In this document: piece after piece, positions 25,601-32,549 of the stretch | How the letters are laid out: the number at the start of each line of letters is the position of its first letter | Position numbering within the stretch: the first letter of the stretch is position 1 | DNA from: Limnohabitans sp. MMS-10A-178 | Lineage (GTDB): Bacteria > Pseudomonadota > Gammaproteobacteria > Burkholderiales > Burkholderiaceae_C | Assembly: GCF_003063375.1 (NCBI RefSeq) | Contig: NZ_NERY01000001.1 | Location: forward strand, 1-64,000 | Length of the DNA: 64,000 nucleotides | Direction of reading: 5' to 3' | Translations under genes and position numbers: made by a program | The notes under the pieces: generated by a model | What the model was told of the DNA's origin: nothing | The model's database searches: none | The model's input: only the letters and a program-made list of their open reading frames with translations

Positions 25601-28600
25601 TTCAGCGTACTCGCGTAAAGCCAAAGCAGTATGCGAAGTAGCGTGATTTCTCACATCCTCAGGCATCCCTTCAGCCACCACATACCCACCAGCATCACCA
25701 CCTTCAGGACCCAAATCAATCAACCAATCACTTGCTCTAATAACGTCAAGGTTGTGCTCAATCACAATGAGCGAATGACCACCTTCAAGCAGCTTGCGCA
25801 ACGCCCGCATCAGCTTGGCAATGTCATCAAAATGCAGCCCCGTTGTAGGCTCATCGAATAAAAACAGAGTGCCCTTCTTAGCCAAAGACTGCTTGCTAGA
25901 AGTAGCCGTCTTGGCCGCCCCCGCCAAGAACCCCGCCAACTTCAAACGCTGCGCCTCACCGCCCGACAAAGTGGGCACTGGTTGGCCTAGCTTTACGTAT
26001 TCGAGGCCAACATCTATGATGGGCTGCAGCGCGCGAATCACATCCCGGTCTTGCGCAAACAAAGCGGCCGCTTCGCTCACTGTGAGGTCTAACACATCCG
26101 CCACATTGAGGTGCCTAGACTTGATGCTGCCCATGGCCTGCCGCTCAATTTTGATCTCCAAAATTTCGGGCCTATAACGCTTGCCATCGCAATCGGGGCA
26201 ACGCAAATACACGTCGCTCAAAAACTGCATCTCTACGTGCTCAAAACCAGAACCACCACAGGTGGGACAACGACCATCGCCACTGTTAAAGCTGAACTTA
26301 GAAGCCGTGTAGCCGCGCTGCCTAGACAAAGGCGCCACTGCAAAAATTTCTCTAATGGCATCCCACGCTCCCACATAACTCACAGGGTTGGAGCGCGCCG
26401 TTTTGCCAATGGGCGATTGGTCTACAAACACCACGTCGCTTAAATGATCGGCGCCCAGCAGCCTGTCGTGTGCGCCCGATGTTTCGGTGCTCTTGCCAAA
26501 GTGCCTGAGCAGTGCGGGGGCCAGCACGTCTTGAATCAAACTCGATTTGCCCGAGCCACTCACGCCGGTAACGCACACCAAGCGCTGCAAGGGGAATTCG
26601 ATGGAGACGTTTTTGAGGTTGTGCTCCTTCGCGCCTTCTAAGATGAGGCGTGGCGTGTTGTCTGTGACCAAGCGCTTAAAGCCCATGCCCACTTGCTTGC
26701 GGCCGCCCAAATAATCGCCGGTGAGGGTGTGTGTGTTTTTGAGGTCTTGCGTGCTGCCGTCAAACACAATGTGCCCGCCCTTCTCGCCGGGGCCGGGGCC
26801 CATGTCAATCATGCGATCTGCCGCCAGCATTACCGCTGGGTCGTGCTCTACTACGACTAAGGTGTTGCCAGCGTCTCTGAGTCGATGCATGGCTTGCGTG
26901 ATGCGGCTCATGTCGCGGGGGTGCAGGCCTATGCTGGGCTCGTCTAAGACGAACAATGTGTTGACTAGGGATGTGCCCAAGGCTGTGGTGAGGTTGATGC
27001 GCTGCACTTCGCCGCCGCTTAAGGTGCGACTTTGGCGGTCTAGGGTGAGGTAGCCAATGCCTACGTCGCAGAGGTATTTGAGGCGGTTGGTAATTTCTTC
27101 AAGGAGGAGTTTGAGGGCTTGGGCTTCGCCGTTGAGTTTGTGGGCGAGTTCTTGGTTGGCGATGGAAGCTGCTGCGCTTTTGTCATTTTCTAAAGTGGCG
27201 CTGGCAGTCATTCGATCGAAGAAACTTCGCAGCTTGTCGATGGGCATGATCATGAGGTCGTGCAGGCTCAGGCCGGGCAAGGCTTCTAGTTGTTGCCTTG
27301 TCCACTTCACGCCTTTGGGCATGAAGCGTTTTTCTTTGGGAAGTGATGCGTCAGCGTCCTGCTTGCTGCCAATGCGCCAAATGAGACTGTCGGTTTTAAG
27401 CCGCGCACCGCCGCAATCGCCGCACTCGGTGTAGCTGCGGTATTTGGACAAGAGCACGCGAATGTGCATCTTGTAGGCTTTGCTTTCGAGGTAGCCAAAG
27501 AAGCGGTGTACGCCGTACCACTGCTGGTTCCACTTGCCGTTCCAGTTGGGCGAGCCTTCTATGACCCACTGTTGTTGTTCTTTGGTGAGCTTGAACCAAG
27601 GCGTGTCGCGCGGAATGCCGGCGGCTTCGGCGTGGCGCATGAGGTCGTCTTGCGCTTCTTTCCAGGCGGGGGTTTGGATGGTTTTGATGGCTCCGGCTCT
27701 GAGCGTGAGCTTGTCGTTGGGAATGACCAGGCCTAGGTCTACGCCGATGACACGTCCGAATCCGCGGCATGTTTCGCAAGCGCCTACGGCGGAGTTGAAA
27801 GAGAACATGGAGGGCAGAGGTTCGGGGTAGCGCAGGTCGCTTTCGGGGCAGTGGAGGCCGGCGGAGAAGCGCCATAAGTCCGTCTGATCGCCTTCGGCGA
27901 TGGCATAAACGTTTAAACGCCCTCCTCTTTTGAGGGCTACTTCAATGGCTTCAACTACCCTTGCCTTCTCAGCACTCCCTAACCTCAACCTATCAGCCAC
28001 CACATCCAACACTTTGCGCGGACCAGTAGGTGTAGCCACTTCCCTCTCCGCTTGCACCTTGGTAAAGCCACTGGCTGACAGCCACTGCTCTACTTGTTCT
28101 GCAGTTGTATTGCCAGGCAACTCAACAGGAAATGTCAACACCAACCGCGGATCACCCGCAGCCTCCGCCCGCTTGTGCAGCTCTGCGTAAATAGATTCAG
28201 GCGTGTCGTGCTTTACCGGCTGCGCTGTGTGCTTGTCGTGCAAGTGGCCCAGCCTGGCGAATAAAAGTTTGAGGTGGTCATTCAGCTCAGTCATGGTGCC
28301 CACCGTAGACCGCGAGCTCCTCACCGGATTGGTCTGGTCAATGGCAATGGCCGGCGGCACGCCCTCCACCTTGTCTACCGCGGGCTTGTCCATGCGGTCT
28401 AAAAACTGCCTGGCATACGCGCTGAATGTCTCAACATAACGCCGCTGCCCTTCGGCATACAACGTGTCAAACACCAAACTAGACTTCCCCGACCCACTGG
28501 GCCCCGTGACCACAGTGAGCTCGCCCGTGCGGATGTCCAAATCAATGTTCTTGAGATTGTGCTGACGAGCACCGCGAATCTTGATCAAACCGTTAGACAT
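22700..28600 (-). CDS. uvrA: Double-length UvrA-like excinuclease ATPase
   Basis: At 1966 residues this is about twice a normal UvrA (about 940). Each half is a UvrA: Walker A sites lie near residues 32 (GPSGSGKSS), 677, 1077 and 1644 (GVSGSGKST), with signatures LSGGEVQRINL near 528 and LSGGEAQR near 880, 1493 and 1847. Zinc-module cysteine pairs such as CPTCGGSG, CPHCEGTR and CHTCEGQG are present, but the first module is incomplete (one CPES where CPxC is usual). UvrB-interaction regions appear in both halves (STVGTMTELNDHL and STVGTTTEVWHFL). UvrA normally dimerises to scan DNA for damage; here the two protomers are linked. Long UvrA paralogues are known in some proteobacteria and are not necessarily the housekeeping repair enzyme. 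A linker at about 1014-1044 is encoded by an inverted repeat. Confidence 0.92.
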   Translation of the reverse strand: MSNGLIKIRGARQHNLKNIDLDIRTGELTVVTGPSGSGKSSLVFDTLYAEGQRRYVETFSAYARQFLDRMDKPAVDKVEGVPPAIAIDQTNPVRSSRSTVGTMTELNDHLKLLFARLGHLHDKHTAQPVKHDTPESIYAELHKRAEAAGDPRLVLTFPVELPGNTTAEQVEQWLSASGFTKVQAEREVATPTGPRKVLDVVADRLRLGSAEKARVVEAIEVALKRGGRLNVYAIAEGDQTDLWRFSAGLHCPESDLRYPEPLPSMFSFNSAVGACETCRGFGRVIGVDLGLVIPNDKLTLRAGAIKTIQTPAWKEAQDDLMRHAEAAGIPRDTPWFKLTKEQQQWVIEGSPNWNGKWNQQWYGVHRFFGYLESKAYKMHIRVLLSKYRSYTECGDCGGARLKTDSLIWRIGSKQDADASLPKEKRFMPKGVKWTRQQLEALPGLSLHDLMIMPIDKLRSFFDRMTASATLENDKSAAASIANQELAHKLNGEAQALKLLLEEITNRLKYLCDVGIGYLTLDRQSRTLSGGEVQRINLTTALGTSLVNTLFVLDEPSIGLHPRDMSRITQAMHRLRDAGNTLVVVEHDPAVMLAADRMIDMGPGPGEKGGHIVFDGSTQDLKNTHTLTGDYLGGRKQVGMGFKRLVTDNTPRLILEGAKEHNLKNVSIEFPLQRLVCVTGVSGSGKSSLIQDVLAPALLRHFGKSTETSGAHDRLLGADHLSDVVFVDQSPIGKTARSNPVSYVGAWDAIREIFAVAPLSRQRGYTASKFSFNSGDGRCPTCGGSGFEHVEMQFLSDVYLRCPDCDGKRYRPEILEIKIERQAMGSIKSRHLNVADVLDLTVSEAAALFAQDRDVIRALQPIIDVGLEYVKLGQPVPTLSGGEAQRLKLAGFLAGAAKTATSSKQSLAKKGTLFLFDEPTTGLHFDDIAKLMRALRKLLEGGHSLIVIEHNLDVIRASDWLIDLGPEGGDAGGYVVAEGMPEDVRNHATSHTALALREYAEAMGELGGLLKTSEVANSSGDRVTPGASYADTKSLPGATRSPAELAEQNSIRIVNAKEHNLKNLSVNIPRGQFNVITGVSGSGKSTLAFDILFNEGQRRYLESLNAYARSIVQPAGRPEVDAVYGIPPTVAIEQRLSRGGRKSTVGTTTEVWHFLRLLYVKLGTQHCIHDNAAVQPQTPDSIAAQLLKNFKGQHIGLLAPLVMNRKGVYTELADWARPRGYTHLRVDGNFLPTTNFPRIDRFKEHTIELPVASLKVSADQEKQLREALTKTLELGKGVVHVLSQLDGLQEAMQEAENLRTQGTKLEKPEAFPQTSHIGKLQVFSTLRACPVCSTSYNELDPRLFSYNSKHGWCPECVGTGVQLTKDQRKVFDDSIRDDDNKGREQSFAEPEIEDLIEHVCPHCEGTRLNATARHVKFTTQHLPITDIASMSVTDVRKWVQSLAKGNASKANELTQREQDIARDLLPEIESRLEFLEEVGLGYLTLDRGAPTLSGGEAQRIRLAAQLGSNLQGVCYVLDEPTIGLHARDNQILLNALHKLGDKGNTLVVVEHDEDTIRRADHIIDIGPSAGKRGGRLVAQGSVKDITGAADSQTGKYLLHAMKHPLQARRSMQNPLNWLELKGANLHNLQNVNVQIPLQRLVAVTGVSGSGKSTLARDVLLANVQTHVSQRATKAGRDEQAAGKFPQLTGCTQLKGFEAIDRVLEVDQTPIGKTPRSCPATYIGFWDTIRKLFAETLEAKARGYAAGRFSFNTGEGRCHTCEGQGLRTIEMSFLPDVKVPCEACHGARFNPETLAVTWRGKSIGDVLKMEVDEAVGFFETMPSIAHPLQLLKDVGLGYLTLGQPSPTLSGGEAQRIKLVTELTKVRDEVGKRGNKAPHTLYVLDEPTVGLHMADVDKLIHVLHRLVNAGHSVLVIEHDLDVIAEADWILDLGPEGGKAGGQVVASATPEQVVKLGTLTGVALKKSIKV
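25467..25558. repeat. In-frame 33-bp imperfect inverted repeat inside the uvrA linker
   Basis: The left arm 25467-25499 (GCCAATTCAGCGGGTGATCG...) and the right arm 25526-25558 match as inverted copies at 29 of 33 positions, and three of the four differences still allow G-T pairing. The loop is about 26 bases. It encodes roughly residues 1014-1044, between the two UvrA halves, without breaking the frame. Confidence 0.85.
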
Positions 28601-28661
28601 ACATGCAAGCTTTAAGGGTAGAGGCCCAACATTCTAGGCTTGGAGCAGCCGATTGGGTCAT

Positions 28662-28721
28662 TTAATTGGGATCAGATCAACATTAATTTGTTCAAATTAA
28701 TGTTGATCTGACCCCAATTAA
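28662..28721. repeat. GGGGTCAGATCAACATTAAT-family repeat, copy A (compact hairpin)
   Basis: Two inverted half-sites (28664-28688 and 28695-28719) separated by a few bases form a stem of about 29 bp with one mismatch and a 2-base loop. It lies between the uvrA start and brnT, in the 236-base gap 28601-28836, where nothing else is evident. Confidence 0.9.
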
Positions 28722-28836
28722 ATTGTTCGCCCTTGCAACTGAATGCATGAGCCACAAACGAATGTAAGGCGCAAACTTGTGTTTGGTTAGACAAAAGGGA
28801 ATAGATGGCCATTTCCATTTAATGCATCTACAATAA

Positions 28837-29136
28837 ATGGAACTTCAAATAACATGGGATCAAGACAAAAGACAAAGCAATTATTCAAAGCACGGGCTAG
28901 ATTTTGTTCACGCTACTGAGGTTCTTCAATCAATTTATTGCCTCAATTTGCTTGTCCATCTGAAGGGAGAAGATCGCGTTGTCTCGTATGCCTACGCAAT
29001 GAATTACCTCTGTGTTGTAACGCTCATCCATACAAACCGCCATGAACAAATCAGAATCATCAGTTTTCGAAAAGCGAGTCAAAAAGAAGCTGACTTCTAC
29101 TTCAAGTGGCTCGCAAACGAATGGCTTGAGCCGTGA
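28837..29136 (+). CDS. brnT: BrnT-family ribonuclease toxin
   Basis: A 99-residue protein with the BrnT (DUF497) layout: ITWDQDKRQSNYSKHGLDF at the N-terminus, and IRIISFRKASQKEADFY near residue 75, which holds conserved Arg and Lys positions of the RelE-like fold. BrnT cleaves RNA and is held in check by BrnA. The antitoxin gene follows and overlaps it. The family is chromosomal, often stress-linked and frequently mobile. Confidence 0.85.
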   Translation: MELQITWDQDKRQSNYSKHGLDFVHATEVLQSIYCLNLLVHLKGEDRVVSYAYAMNYLCVVTLIHTNRHEQIRIISFRKASQKEADFYFKWLANEWLEP

Positions 29137-29410
29137 AGAAATTTTGCGGGCATTAAAAACGCAAAAGCCGAATGAGTTTTATGTTTGGGATGGCAAAAGC
29201 GAAGACGACAAGCCGCTTACGCCAAAAGAAATGGCCGATGGCATGCTGGCTTATAAAAAAAGAGGCCGTCCTTTCAGTGCTACGACCAAAAAACAAATTG
29301 CAATCCGACTTGATCCTGAAGTGCTTGAAGCTTTTCAAAAAAATGGCCCGGGTTGGCAGACACGAATCAACAATGCGCTGAAGGACTGGTTGCAGCAGCA
29401 TGAACACTGA
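29042..29410 (+). CDS. brnA: BrnA-family antitoxin
   Basis: The 122-residue protein ends with a ribbon-helix-helix-like region: KKRGRPFSATTKKQIAIRLD, then LEAFQKNGPGWQTRINNALK, the BrnA (DUF4415) signature. Family members bind BrnT and repress the shared promoter. With the ATG at 29042 the frame overlaps brnT by 95 bases, unusually much; a TTG near 29129 (LSREEIL) would cut the overlap to about 8 bases. The product is clear but its start is not. Confidence 0.85.
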   Translation: MNKSESSVFEKRVKKKLTSTSSGSQTNGLSREEILRALKTQKPNEFYVWDGKSEDDKPLTPKEMADGMLAYKKRGRPFSATTKKQIAIRLDPEVLEAFQKNGPGWQTRINNALKDWLQQHEH

Positions 29411-29548
29411 TCGAAACACCAATGTCTTTAATTGTTTGTTGACAGTAACACCCGCTTTTGGCATAAGAGTTCGACCCCAAGACTCGACACCTACTTCTCC
29501 TTGGAACACATGAGAATTTCTACAGAGATTTCAAGCGATAAAAAATAA

Positions 29549-29662
29549 ATGACCCACTTAAAAGAACTTCTTCAAAAGTACCGCAATGAAGTAATTGTGG
29601 GCGTCATAGTTTTCTTGGCCTTGGTGTTTCGGGACTTGATTGCGTCTTTGATCGGCGCTTGA
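29549..29662 (+). CDS. Possible small membrane protein (37 residues)
   Basis: A short frame from ATG 29549 to TGA 29660-29662 encodes MTHLKELLQKYRNEV followed by a hydrophobic stretch IVGVIVFLALVF and RDLIASLIGA. The layout of an amphipathic charged start plus one membrane helix resembles small type I toxin-like or stress peptides. No convincing ribosome binding site is seen and the stop touches repeat copy B. The remainder of 29411-29663 shows nothing else. Confidence 0.35.
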   Translation: MTHLKELLQKYRNEVIVGVIVFLALVFRDLIASLIGA

Positions 29663-29663
29663 A

Positions 29664-29730
29664 CAATTGGGGTCAGATCAACATTAATTTGTTCAATCAA
29701 AGGAGATAAATGTTGATCTGACCCCAATTG
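29664..29730. repeat. GGGGTCAGATCAACATTAAT-family repeat, copy B
   Basis: Left half-site at 29665-29689 and inverted half-site at 29708-29729, separated by TTCAATCAAAGGAGATAAA-like spacer bases that reappear in copy E. It ends two bases before the vapC stop codon and may serve as its transcription end. Confidence 0.9.
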
Positions 29731-29732
29731 CT

Positions 29733-30116
29733 TCAATGCAAGCTAACTCGATGCATCACACCAAACCTCTTGCAAAGCATCTCAAGTCTTTTGTCTAAGG
29801 TCCATAAATCCACATAAGGACTGATGACTGTCGAGGCAAGCAACATCAGATCAACGATGCCGCATCCAAGACCATGGAGTCTTTCAAATTCTATAAAGTT
29901 TCTGACTTCACTCAACGTAGCCTGGTTAGCCTTTTGCAAAAACTCAACCTTGCTCAACGTTTGAATTCTTGGAAGTGTCAGTGAACCACAAGATAACTCT
30001 GCAAGCACCATAGGATGCGTGAGAGCTCTGTCGTTTTCAATCAAGTCAACAAGTGCTTCATTTCGCACTCGAAAATGAGAAACCCAAACTGAGGTGTCAA
30101 TCAAAACGCCTCTCAC
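29733..30116 (-). CDS. vapC: VapC-family PIN-domain ribonuclease toxin
   Basis: A 127-residue PIN-domain protein. VLIDTSVWVSHFR at the start holds the first catalytic Asp, HPMVLAELSCGSL the Glu, and GLGCGIVDLMLLAS the next Asp, with LWTLDKRLEMLCKRFGV near the end. VapC toxins are Mg-dependent RNases that often cut tRNA or rRNA. The GTG at 30116 is one base after the antitoxin stop (TAAaGTG), giving the normal VapC N-terminus; longer readings would run through vapB. Confidence 0.88.
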   Translation of the reverse strand: MRGVLIDTSVWVSHFRVRNEALVDLIENDRALTHPMVLAELSCGSLTLPRIQTLSKVEFLQKANQATLSEVRNFIEFERLHGLGCGIVDLMLLASTVISPYVDLWTLDKRLEMLCKRFGVMHRVSLH

Positions 30117-30117
30117 T

Positions 30118-30315
30118 TTACGTTTGTCCACGCTGTCTAGGGATGTCCTGCATGTTGGGATTGGATCCGCCCAATGCAGACAGGCGCTTGCCCATTTCCA
30201 CACGAACAAATGTATTCAATGCCTCTTGAATTAGCTTGGTACTGTCAACGGTTGGACCCGCAAGTTCGAGCGCTTTTGCATACAACTCATCATCAATCGT
30301 GACTGTCGTTTCCAT
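30118..30315 (-). CDS. vapB: VapB-family antitoxin
   Basis: A 65-residue protein starting METTVTIDDELYAKALELAG, the VapB type used with this VapC subgroup, with KLIQEALNTFVRVEMGKRL as the second part of the ribbon-helix-helix. It neutralises VapC and probably represses the pair. The ATG at 30315 has AAGGTG in front; an ATG at 30345 would add ten residues. It is directly upstream of vapC. Confidence 0.85.
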   Translation of the reverse strand: METTVTIDDELYAKALELAGPTVDSTKLIQEALNTFVRVEMGKRLSALGGSNPNMQDIPRQRGQT

Positions 30316-30472
30316 GGTCGCACCTTGAAGCAATATTGACTTCATGGTACCGCTAATGCCAATGTGTAAGAAGTGTATTTTTGTAAATTCACATATCGCC
30401 TTTTTTGAATCAGATGTCATCTTGAAGCCAAGAAGAAGCCAACACAACTTTTTGCAATCAGTCGTAAGAAAA

Positions 30473-30624
30473 AATAATTGGGGTCAGATCAACATTAATT
30501 TGTTCAACCGGAGGGGGATAAGGGCTGAGGGGGCTGACGATTTCTGGTACTCCAGTATGAGGAAGCCCCCTCAGCCCTTATCCCCCTTCGGTTGCAAATT
30601 AATGTTGATCTGACCCCAATTATT
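30473..30624. repeat. GGGGTCAGATCAACATTAAT-family repeat, copy C (about 60-bp arms)
   Basis: The arms 30473-30534 and 30564-30624 are inverted copies with one mismatch and a 2-base gap. Outer parts are the common half-sites (30476-30500 and 30597-30621); inner parts are GGGGGATAAGGGCTGAGGGG and its complement. The loop is about 29 bases. It lies upstream of vapB, in the 441-base gap 30316-30756. Confidence 0.92.
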
Positions 30625-30663
30625 CGAAGAAACCTCCCTCATTCTTCAACCCTCTTAACTAGA

Positions 30664-30740
30664 AATTATTATTGATCTGACCCCAATTGAATTAAAAATG
30701 AACTAAGCTCGCAGCAATTAATTGTGATCTGACCCCAATT
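30664..30740. repeat. Two solitary half-sites of the same repeat family (copies D1 and D2)
   Basis: Half-sites at 30664-30688 and 30716-30740 read on the minus strand as AATTGGGGTCAGATCA followed by slightly altered ends. They lie in the same direction, so they do not pair with each other. D2 ends 16 bases before the DUF1800 gene start. Confidence 0.85.
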
Positions 30741-30756
30741 GTTTTCGGGAGACTGC

Positions 30757-32547
30757 ATGACTGAAGTGGTATCGGACATCGAGGACAAGCCGGCTCAGGG
30801 TTTGCCTTTCAAAGCAACTACAACGGCAGTTGCAGTTGCAAGCTTCTTAGCAGCTTGCGGTGGTGGAAGCTCTTCGCCTGCACCCCCTGCCATCAGCGAC
30901 AAAATCACCTTTGCTACCGACTACGCCGCAGCACGCTTCCTTCAACATGCACAATTTTCCAGCTCTGAAACAGAAATAGCAGCCGTCAAAAGCATGGGCG
31001 CAAGCGCTTGGCTCGACGCACAAATGGGCCTGCCCTCCAGCACTGGCGGCTGGGACTGGCTCACAGCGCGGGGCTACAGCGCCATCGACAGCAACAAGTT
31101 TTATGAAATGGACTACCACGCCAACTACATGGCCTGGAACCAAATATTGGCATCGCCCGATGGCGTGCGCAGACGCATGGCGCTGGCTTTGTCGGAGTTT
31201 TTTGTGGTGGGCATTTCCGGCGTGTCCACCCTGAGCTGGCCCCAATTTGCCATGGCGCACTACTGGGATATTTTGTGCAACAACGCATTCGGCAACTACC
31301 GCAAATTGCTAGAAGACGTCACGCTTAGCATTGCCATGGGCGAGTTTTTAAACACGCTGGGCAACCAAAAAGAAGACGTTGCCACTGGCCGCTTGCCCGA
31401 TGAAAACTATTCTCGCGAAGTGATGCAACTCTTCACCATCGGCTTGCAACAACTCAACCTAGACGGCACCGTGGTGAAGGTAAATGGCGCGCCGGTAGAT
31501 TCTTTCACTCAATCGGATGTGTCCAATTTGGCTCGCGTATTCACAGGTTACCAAGCCGACGACTCCGAAGGCTTTTTTGACAGCGTGGATACGCCTTCGT
31601 ACCGAGTGCGCAAAGTGGGCTACACGCGCCGCCCTATGAAATTGAACGCAAACCGCCACTCCATGCTGGAGGCCAGGTTTTTAGGCGCGGTGGTGCCGGC
31701 GGGCACCGAGGGTTCTGCAGCATTGAAGATTGCTTTAGACACTTTATTTCAACATCCCAACGTTGGCCCTTTCTTTGGCCGACAAATGATTCAACGTTTG
31801 GTATGCAGCAACCCATCGCCCGCCTACGTGGGCCGCGTGGCCGCTGTGTTCAACAACAACGGCAAGGGCGTGCGGGGCGATTTGGCGGCGGTGTTCAAAG
31901 CCATCTTGACAGACACCGAGGCCACCGATGAAGCGGGTTTAAGCAACCCCAGCTTTGGCAAATTGCGTGAACCCATGGTGCGCATTGCACAGTGGGGGCG
32001 CACCTTCAAAATAAAATCTATCAAGGGCACTTGGAAAATTGGCAACCCCAATTTTTCGGCTGTGAATGCACTGGGCCAAAGCCCCTTGCAAGCACCATCT
32101 GTGTTCAATTTCTTCCGGCCTGGCTATGTGCCGCCCAACACGGCAATGGCGGCCTTGCAATACACCGCGCCCGAATTTCAATTGGTGAACGAAAGCACCA
32201 CGGCGTCGTACATCAACTATTTGCAAGACAACTTGATCAACGGCATGTGGGTTCGGGCGCCCGAGTTAATTACCTCGCCTGAAAACCCCACCGCCACCGA
32301 TGGGCCCGACATCGTGCCCGATTACAGCGCCGAAATTGCATTGGTTGGCAACCCGCAGGCTTTGTTTGCCCGACTCAACATGCTGCTGTGCGCGGGGCAA
32401 CTTTCGGATGCCACCCTGAAAGACATGACAAGTGTTTTTGCGAACGAGCCCACCACTTCAAGCAGCAGCGACAACAGCAAGCGCGCTTATGTGGCCAAAG
32501 CCATCATGTTTGTGATGTGCTGCGCTGAATATTTGGTTCAGAAATAA
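30757..32547 (+). CDS. DUF1800 family exported protein
   Basis: A 596-residue protein. The N-terminal region has a hydrophobic stretch ending FLAACGGGSSSPAPP, a lipobox-like site at about residue 29, then a mature part with DUF1800 features: AARFLQHAQFSSSETEI, NYSREVMQLFTIGLQQLN and PSVFNFFRPGYVPP. The ATG at 30757 is chosen because GGGAGA precedes it; a start at 30739 adds six residues. Its biochemical role is not established; DUF1800 proteins are commonly paired with DUF1501 proteins, as here, and are thought to act outside the cytoplasm. Confidence 0.88.
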   Translation: MTEVVSDIEDKPAQGLPFKATTTAVAVASFLAACGGGSSSPAPPAISDKITFATDYAAARFLQHAQFSSSETEIAAVKSMGASAWLDAQMGLPSSTGGWDWLTARGYSAIDSNKFYEMDYHANYMAWNQILASPDGVRRRMALALSEFFVVGISGVSTLSWPQFAMAHYWDILCNNAFGNYRKLLEDVTLSIAMGEFLNTLGNQKEDVATGRLPDENYSREVMQLFTIGLQQLNLDGTVVKVNGAPVDSFTQSDVSNLARVFTGYQADDSEGFFDSVDTPSYRVRKVGYTRRPMKLNANRHSMLEARFLGAVVPAGTEGSAALKIALDTLFQHPNVGPFFGRQMIQRLVCSNPSPAYVGRVAAVFNNNGKGVRGDLAAVFKAILTDTEATDEAGLSNPSFGKLREPMVRIAQWGRTFKIKSIKGTWKIGNPNFSAVNALGQSPLQAPSVFNFFRPGYVPPNTAMAALQYTAPEFQLVNESTTASYINYLQDNLINGMWVRAPELITSPENPTATDGPDIVPDYSAEIALVGNPQALFARLNMLLCAGQLSDATLKDMTSVFANEPTTSSSSDNSKRAYVAKAIMFVMCCAEYLVQK

Positions 32548-32549
32548 CC

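Noticed and set aside
27396..27875. Arg-rich minus-strand 159-codon frame inside uvrA
   Set aside because: It is an out-of-frame reading of a conserved coding region with an implausible composition.
28601..30756. Prophage or integrative element around the toxin-antitoxin genes
   Set aside because: No integrase, phage structural gene, or tRNA-derived attachment site is present; the repeats explain the unusual structure.
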